Positions 60,910 through 64,000 of a stretch of 64,000 nt of DNA are shown piece after piece. This stretch comes from Kineosporia corallincola. GTDB taxonomy: Bacteria; Actinomycetota; Actinomycetes; Actinomycetales; Kineosporiaceae. The notes beneath the pieces are model-generated. The model was given only the letters and a program-made list of their open reading frames with translations. It did no database searches and was not told the origin of the DNA. The DNA lies in assembly GCF_018499875.1 (NCBI RefSeq), contig NZ_JAHBAY010000018.1, positions 1-64,000 of the forward strand. Direction: 5' to 3'. The translations under genes and the position numbers were made by a program. Every line of letters starts with the position of its first letter. Position 1 is the stretch's first letter.

Positions 60910-63252
60910 TCACTTCGTGTCGACCTTGATCGTCATCGAGGTCTTCTTCTGCTTGGTCACCTCGATCTTCACCCCGGCGTCCGCCACCTTGACGCCGTGG
61001 TCGAGCTGAACCTCGTCGAAGTAGTCCTGGGTGTCGTCGAAGAGCGGGTTGCCCGGCAGCTTCTTGATCTTCGTCTTCACGCCGTTGGTGTGCAGCGTGA
61101 TGCTGTCGGTCTTGTTCAGGCCGAACGGCGCGTCGTAGATCTGCACCCGGGTGCGGAACGGCACGCCGTCGCTGCGGTACAGCGTGTCCGGATGGGCGTC
61201 GATGTTGAGGTTCCGGCCCTCACCCGGGTGCACGCTCACGTCGTTGTCGCTCTGCGAGGTGTCCCAGTAGGTGACGAGCAGCCCTTCCTGGTAGGGGAAG
61301 TGCTCCACATAGTCCGGCTTGGTGGTGGCCCAGCCGAAGTTGTAGGGGCCGGTCTTCAGGTACTGGTCGTAGCTGACGTACGACCGGTGGGCGGCGATGT
61401 AGTAGTTGTCGTACTCCGCCGTCTCAGTACCCGTGGTGCGCACGAAACCGGTTGCCGTCCAGGCCGTGTCGGCCGTCTCCGCACCGTCCTCGAACACCCC
61501 GTCCACGGCGATGTCGTCGAGGAACAGGCCGGCCGGGGCCGTGGCGTCGTTACCGGCGACCGCGCCGTCGGTGGCGTAGCGGAAGCGCAGGCTGACGGTC
61601 TTGCCGGCGTAGGCCGACAGGTCGAAGGTGGCGGGCTGCCACCCGTCGCTGGTCCCGTCGATGACGTCGCCCTCGGCGGCGGTGGTGATCGAGCCGGGGA
61701 TCGCCTCGAAGCCGCTGCCGTCGTCCACCTCGACGTAGCCGTAGTCGCAGGCGTCCGGACCGCAGTCCTCGATGTTCCAGCTGGCCTGGAAGGTGAGCTC
61801 CGGCGAGCCGGTGGGCACCTCGACGCTGCGGGTGAGCGTGTTGTTCAGGTCGTCGCCGCTGCCGCTGTACCACTCGTACTCACCGGCGGCGGGCGGCACC
61901 AGCTCGCTGGTGACCTTCTTCTTCGGCAGCACCACCACCGCGGCCTGCGGCTTGGCGGTGTTGTACTCCTCCGGCCCGAGGTCGATGGTGCGCTTCTCGC
62001 CCATCGTCACGGTCTCGTAGTCGAGCCAGCCGAGCTGGAGCTTCTCCCAGGCACCGATGTCGCCCGGCTTCTCGCCCAGGGCGTCACCCTTGGCCCCGAG
62101 CCGGCTCTGCGCCATCAGCGACCACCACTCCACGGCGTTACCCACGCCACCGGAGATGTCGTAGTTGTCGGGCAGCCCCAGGTCGTGGCCGTACTCGTGG
62201 GCGAACACGCTGAGCCCGCCGTTCTCCGGCTGGATCGTGTAGTCACCCACCCACAGGCCGGTGTCGCCGATCTGGGTGCCGCCCAGCTTGTTGTCCGCCG
62301 GGCCGGTGCTGCCGGCCTGGTTGTAGTTGACGTACCAGCGGTGGCTCCAGATCGCGTCCTCGCCCTGCTGCGGGTCACCGTCGGCCTGGTCGCCACCGGC
62401 GTGCACGATCTGGAAGTGGTCGAGGTAACCGTCCGGCTCGTTGAAGTCGCCGTCACCGTCGTAGTCGTACCGGTCCCACTGGTCGAACTCGGCCACCGCC
62501 GCCTTGATCTGGGCGTCGGTCTGGCCGGCGGCCTTCTGCTCGTCCACCCACGCGCTCAGCGCGTCTTCGAGCAGGGCCCAGGTGTTGCTGCACGTGGACG
62601 ACGCGCACGGGTAGCCGTTCGAGCGGCCGTACCGGGCCTCGTTGTACGGCACCTTGACCCAGTCGGTCACTGTGCCGTCCACGCTGTAGCGGCCCGACGA
62701 CTGCGTCTCGTAGTACGTCTTCAGCGAGTCGCCGTCACCGAAATAAAGGTCCTGGTAGTGCTTCTGGTTGTAGTCCGCCTGCCAGACCGTGGAGTTGTCG
62801 TCCTTGGCCGGCTCCGGGATCTTGTTGTGCAGCGGCCCCTCGAACGTGGTCGGCCCGGCCGTGGTCGGGTCGGTGTCCTGGTCGGGGTAGTTCGGGTGCC
62901 GCTGGTCGCCGAACTCGGCCAGCACCACGAAGATCCGGTCGGTCTGCTCCCGGGCCAGCTCGACGTACTTGTCGTCGTCCTTGCCCTTGCTGCCGGTCAG
63001 CTTCACGACCTGGCTGCCGTTCTTCTCCTGCACCGTCGCGTCGCCGTTCATCACCTGCGCCAGCGCCGACTGCCGCAGGGCCGTGGCCTTGTCCTGCTGC
63101 GGGCTGCTCAAGGCATCGGTGCCGGCGACCTGATCGACGTCGTTGACGGCGGGCTGCCCCAAGGGCGCGGCTGCCACCGCCGTACCGGGAAGCGCGAGAG
63201 CCGCGCTCCCGGCCAGTGAGAGGGTCGCTAGACCCACCAGGACCTTTCGCAC
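60910..63252 (-). CDS. Secreted M6-family metalloprotease (immune inhibitor A-like), paralogue 1
   Basis: A 780-residue exported zinc protease. The signal peptide is residues 1-28 (VLVGLATLSLAGSAALALPG). The propeptide-like region is about 30-110. The catalytic domain holds FAHEYGHDLGLPDNYD (zinc HExxH plus downstream Asp), a calcium-type DYDGDGDFNEPDGY loop and WWSLMAQS as Met-turn. Jelly-roll domains follow to the C-terminus (YVEHFPYQEGLLVTYWDTSQ). Starts at GTG 63252 with GGAGG five bases upstream. A tandem paralogue lies upstream. Probably a general nutrient or virulence-type protease; the substrate is unknown. Confidence 0.9.
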   Translation of the reverse strand: MRKVLVGLATLSLAGSAALALPGTAVAAAPLGQPAVNDVDQVAGTDALSSPQQDKATALRQSALAQVMNGDATVQEKNGSQVVKLTGSKGKDDDKYVELAREQTDRIFVVLAEFGDQRHPNYPDQDTDPTTAGPTTFEGPLHNKIPEPAKDDNSTVWQADYNQKHYQDLYFGDGDSLKTYYETQSSGRYSVDGTVTDWVKVPYNEARYGRSNGYPCASSTCSNTWALLEDALSAWVDEQKAAGQTDAQIKAAVAEFDQWDRYDYDGDGDFNEPDGYLDHFQIVHAGGDQADGDPQQGEDAIWSHRWYVNYNQAGSTGPADNKLGGTQIGDTGLWVGDYTIQPENGGLSVFAHEYGHDLGLPDNYDISGGVGNAVEWWSLMAQSRLGAKGDALGEKPGDIGAWEKLQLGWLDYETVTMGEKRTIDLGPEEYNTAKPQAAVVVLPKKKVTSELVPPAAGEYEWYSGSGDDLNNTLTRSVEVPTGSPELTFQASWNIEDCGPDACDYGYVEVDDGSGFEAIPGSITTAAEGDVIDGTSDGWQPATFDLSAYAGKTVSLRFRYATDGAVAGNDATAPAGLFLDDIAVDGVFEDGAETADTAWTATGFVRTTGTETAEYDNYYIAAHRSYVSYDQYLKTGPYNFGWATTKPDYVEHFPYQEGLLVTYWDTSQSDNDVSVHPGEGRNLNIDAHPDTLYRSDGVPFRTRVQIYDAPFGLNKTDSITLHTNGVKTKIKKLPGNPLFDDTQDYFDEVQLDHGVKVADAGVKIEVTKQKKTSMTIKVDTK

Positions 63253-63397
63253 ACAGACCTCCGAGTCCAGCGATCCCACGGTCCAGGCGCCGAGGGATTC
63301 TGTGGAGAACCTAAGCAAACTATGTGCGTCCCTTAAAGGTGTTTGCGGTAACTAATCTGGTTCGCGGCAAAAAATTGCGTTACAACCCCTTCGTCAC

Positions 63398-63436
63398 AGG
63401 ACGGCGCCCCCGGGATCGTCCCGAGGGCGCCGTCCT
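63398..63436 (-). terminator. Terminator of M6 protease 2
   Basis: AGGACGGCGCCC (63398-63409) pairs perfectly with GGGCGCCGTCCT (63425-63436), a 12-bp stem around a 15-base loop with a smaller internal pair, 16 bases past the stop of the upstream protease gene. Confidence 0.8.
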
Positions 63437-63451
63437 GCCGATGAACCGTGA

Positions 63452-64000
63452 TCAGGGAGTGGTGACCTTGATCGTCATCTGCGTCTTCTTCTGATCCAGC
63501 ACCTCGATCCGCACTCCCGCACCACGCACCTTCACGCCGTGGTCGAGCTGGACCGGGTCGAAGTAGTTCTGTGTGTCGTCGAACACCGGGTTGCCGGGCA
63601 GCCGGCCGACCCGGGCCTTCTCCCCGTCGTCGTGCAGGCCGATGCGGTCGGTCTTCTTCAGGCCGAACGGCGCGTCGTACATCTGCACCCGGGCCCGCCA
63701 GGGATCGCCGTCACTCTGGAACAACGGCGCCGGATGGGCGTCCACGTAGAGGTTGCGGCCCTCCCCCGGGTGCTGACTGACGCTGTTGTCGGACTGCGAC
63801 AGGTCCCAGTAGGAGATGAGAAGCCCTTCCTGGTAAGGGAAGTGCTCCACGTAGTCCGGCTTGGTGGAGGCCCAGCCGAAGTTGTACGGGCCGGTCTTCA
63901 GGTACCGGTCGTAGCTCACGTGCGACCGGTGGCCGGCGATGTAGTAGTTGTCGTAGGCGAGCGTCTCGGAGCCGTTCGTCCGGCTGAAACCGTCCGCGGT
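63452..64000 (-). CDS. M6-family metalloprotease (immune inhibitor A-like), paralogue 2, C-terminus only
   Basis: The last 182 residues of a gene that continues past the window end. They align closely with the C-terminus of the protease at 60910-63252: YDNYYIAGHRSHVSYDRYL, PDYVEHFPYQEGLLISYWDL, DAPFGLKKTDRI and LDHGVKVRGAGVRIEVLDQK. The catalytic part is outside. It has its own terminator, so the two are separate units. Confidence 0.9.
   Translation of the reverse strand, partial: TADGFSRTNGSETLAYDNYYIAGHRSHVSYDRYLKTGPYNFGWASTKPDYVEHFPYQEGLLISYWDLSQSDNSVSQHPGEGRNLYVDAHPAPLFQSDGDPWRARVQMYDAPFGLKKTDRIGLHDDGEKARVGRLPGNPVFDDTQNYFDPVQLDHGVKVRGAGVRIEVLDQKKTQMTIKVTTP

Overview
The window is chromosomal DNA from a very high-GC actinobacterium. 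The evidence is the high-GC codon use, GTG and TTG starts, Tat-exported proteins, a DtxR/IdeR-type iron box and a housekeeping backbone in actinobacterial order. A soil or plant-associated member of the Kineosporiales or a relative is a reasonable guess; this is inference, not a proven assignment.

Layout. 1-1380 is less GC-rich and looks acquired: the start of an IS3-type transposase and an XRE-type regulator with a palindrome in its own promoter. It abuts the 3' end of a tRNA-Ala(GGC). 1570-11430 holds a secreted pectate lyase, a decayed secreted small protein, a GT-B-like protein, a STAND NTPase with TPR-like repeats that converges on it, and an operon of SDR, FAD oxidoreductase and TIM-barrel protein behind LacI-type operators. 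A second identical tRNA-Ala follows at 11.7 kb, then a TetR-controlled divergent pair. 13536-22280 is a pectin/rhamnogalacturonan catabolic locus: eda-kdgK, an IclR-type regulator, and a six-gene operon of MHS transporter, RhaD-like aldolase, GH105, FAH-family protein, kduD and kduI. 22281-23510 has no recognisable gene but carries abutting 9-bp and 8-bp tandem repeats.

23511-46570 and 58087-59520 carry the conserved backbone on the minus strand: folC, DUF4233, ndk, radical-SAM pair, rne, rplU, rpmA, obgE, proB, proA, a small membrane protein, nadD, rsfS and a histidine phosphatase. It is interrupted by extra genes: a GT2/methyltransferase pair, two paralogous membrane diguanylate cyclases around an SDR, a thioredoxin-NHL protein, and a large sugar cassette at 46591-57964. 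That cassette holds a ROK regulator, ABC sugar importer, Gfo/Idh/MocA oxidoreductase, Tat-exported TIM-barrel protein, secreted PQQ-type sugar dehydrogenase and cytosolic TIM-barrel protein.

After folC come an iron-regulated siderophore-interacting flavoprotein and two tandem M6 (immune inhibitor A-like) proteases, the second cut by the window end.

How it fits together. Secreted pectate lyase and intracellular GH105 would feed unsaturated uronate to KduI/KduD, KdgK and Eda, giving pyruvate and glyceraldehyde-3-phosphate. The aldolase and FAH-family protein may handle the rhamnose half. Three separate pairings of a redox enzyme with a TIM-barrel sugar protein suggest an oxidise-then-rearrange/eliminate sugar chemistry. 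This is the best candidate here for an undescribed system.
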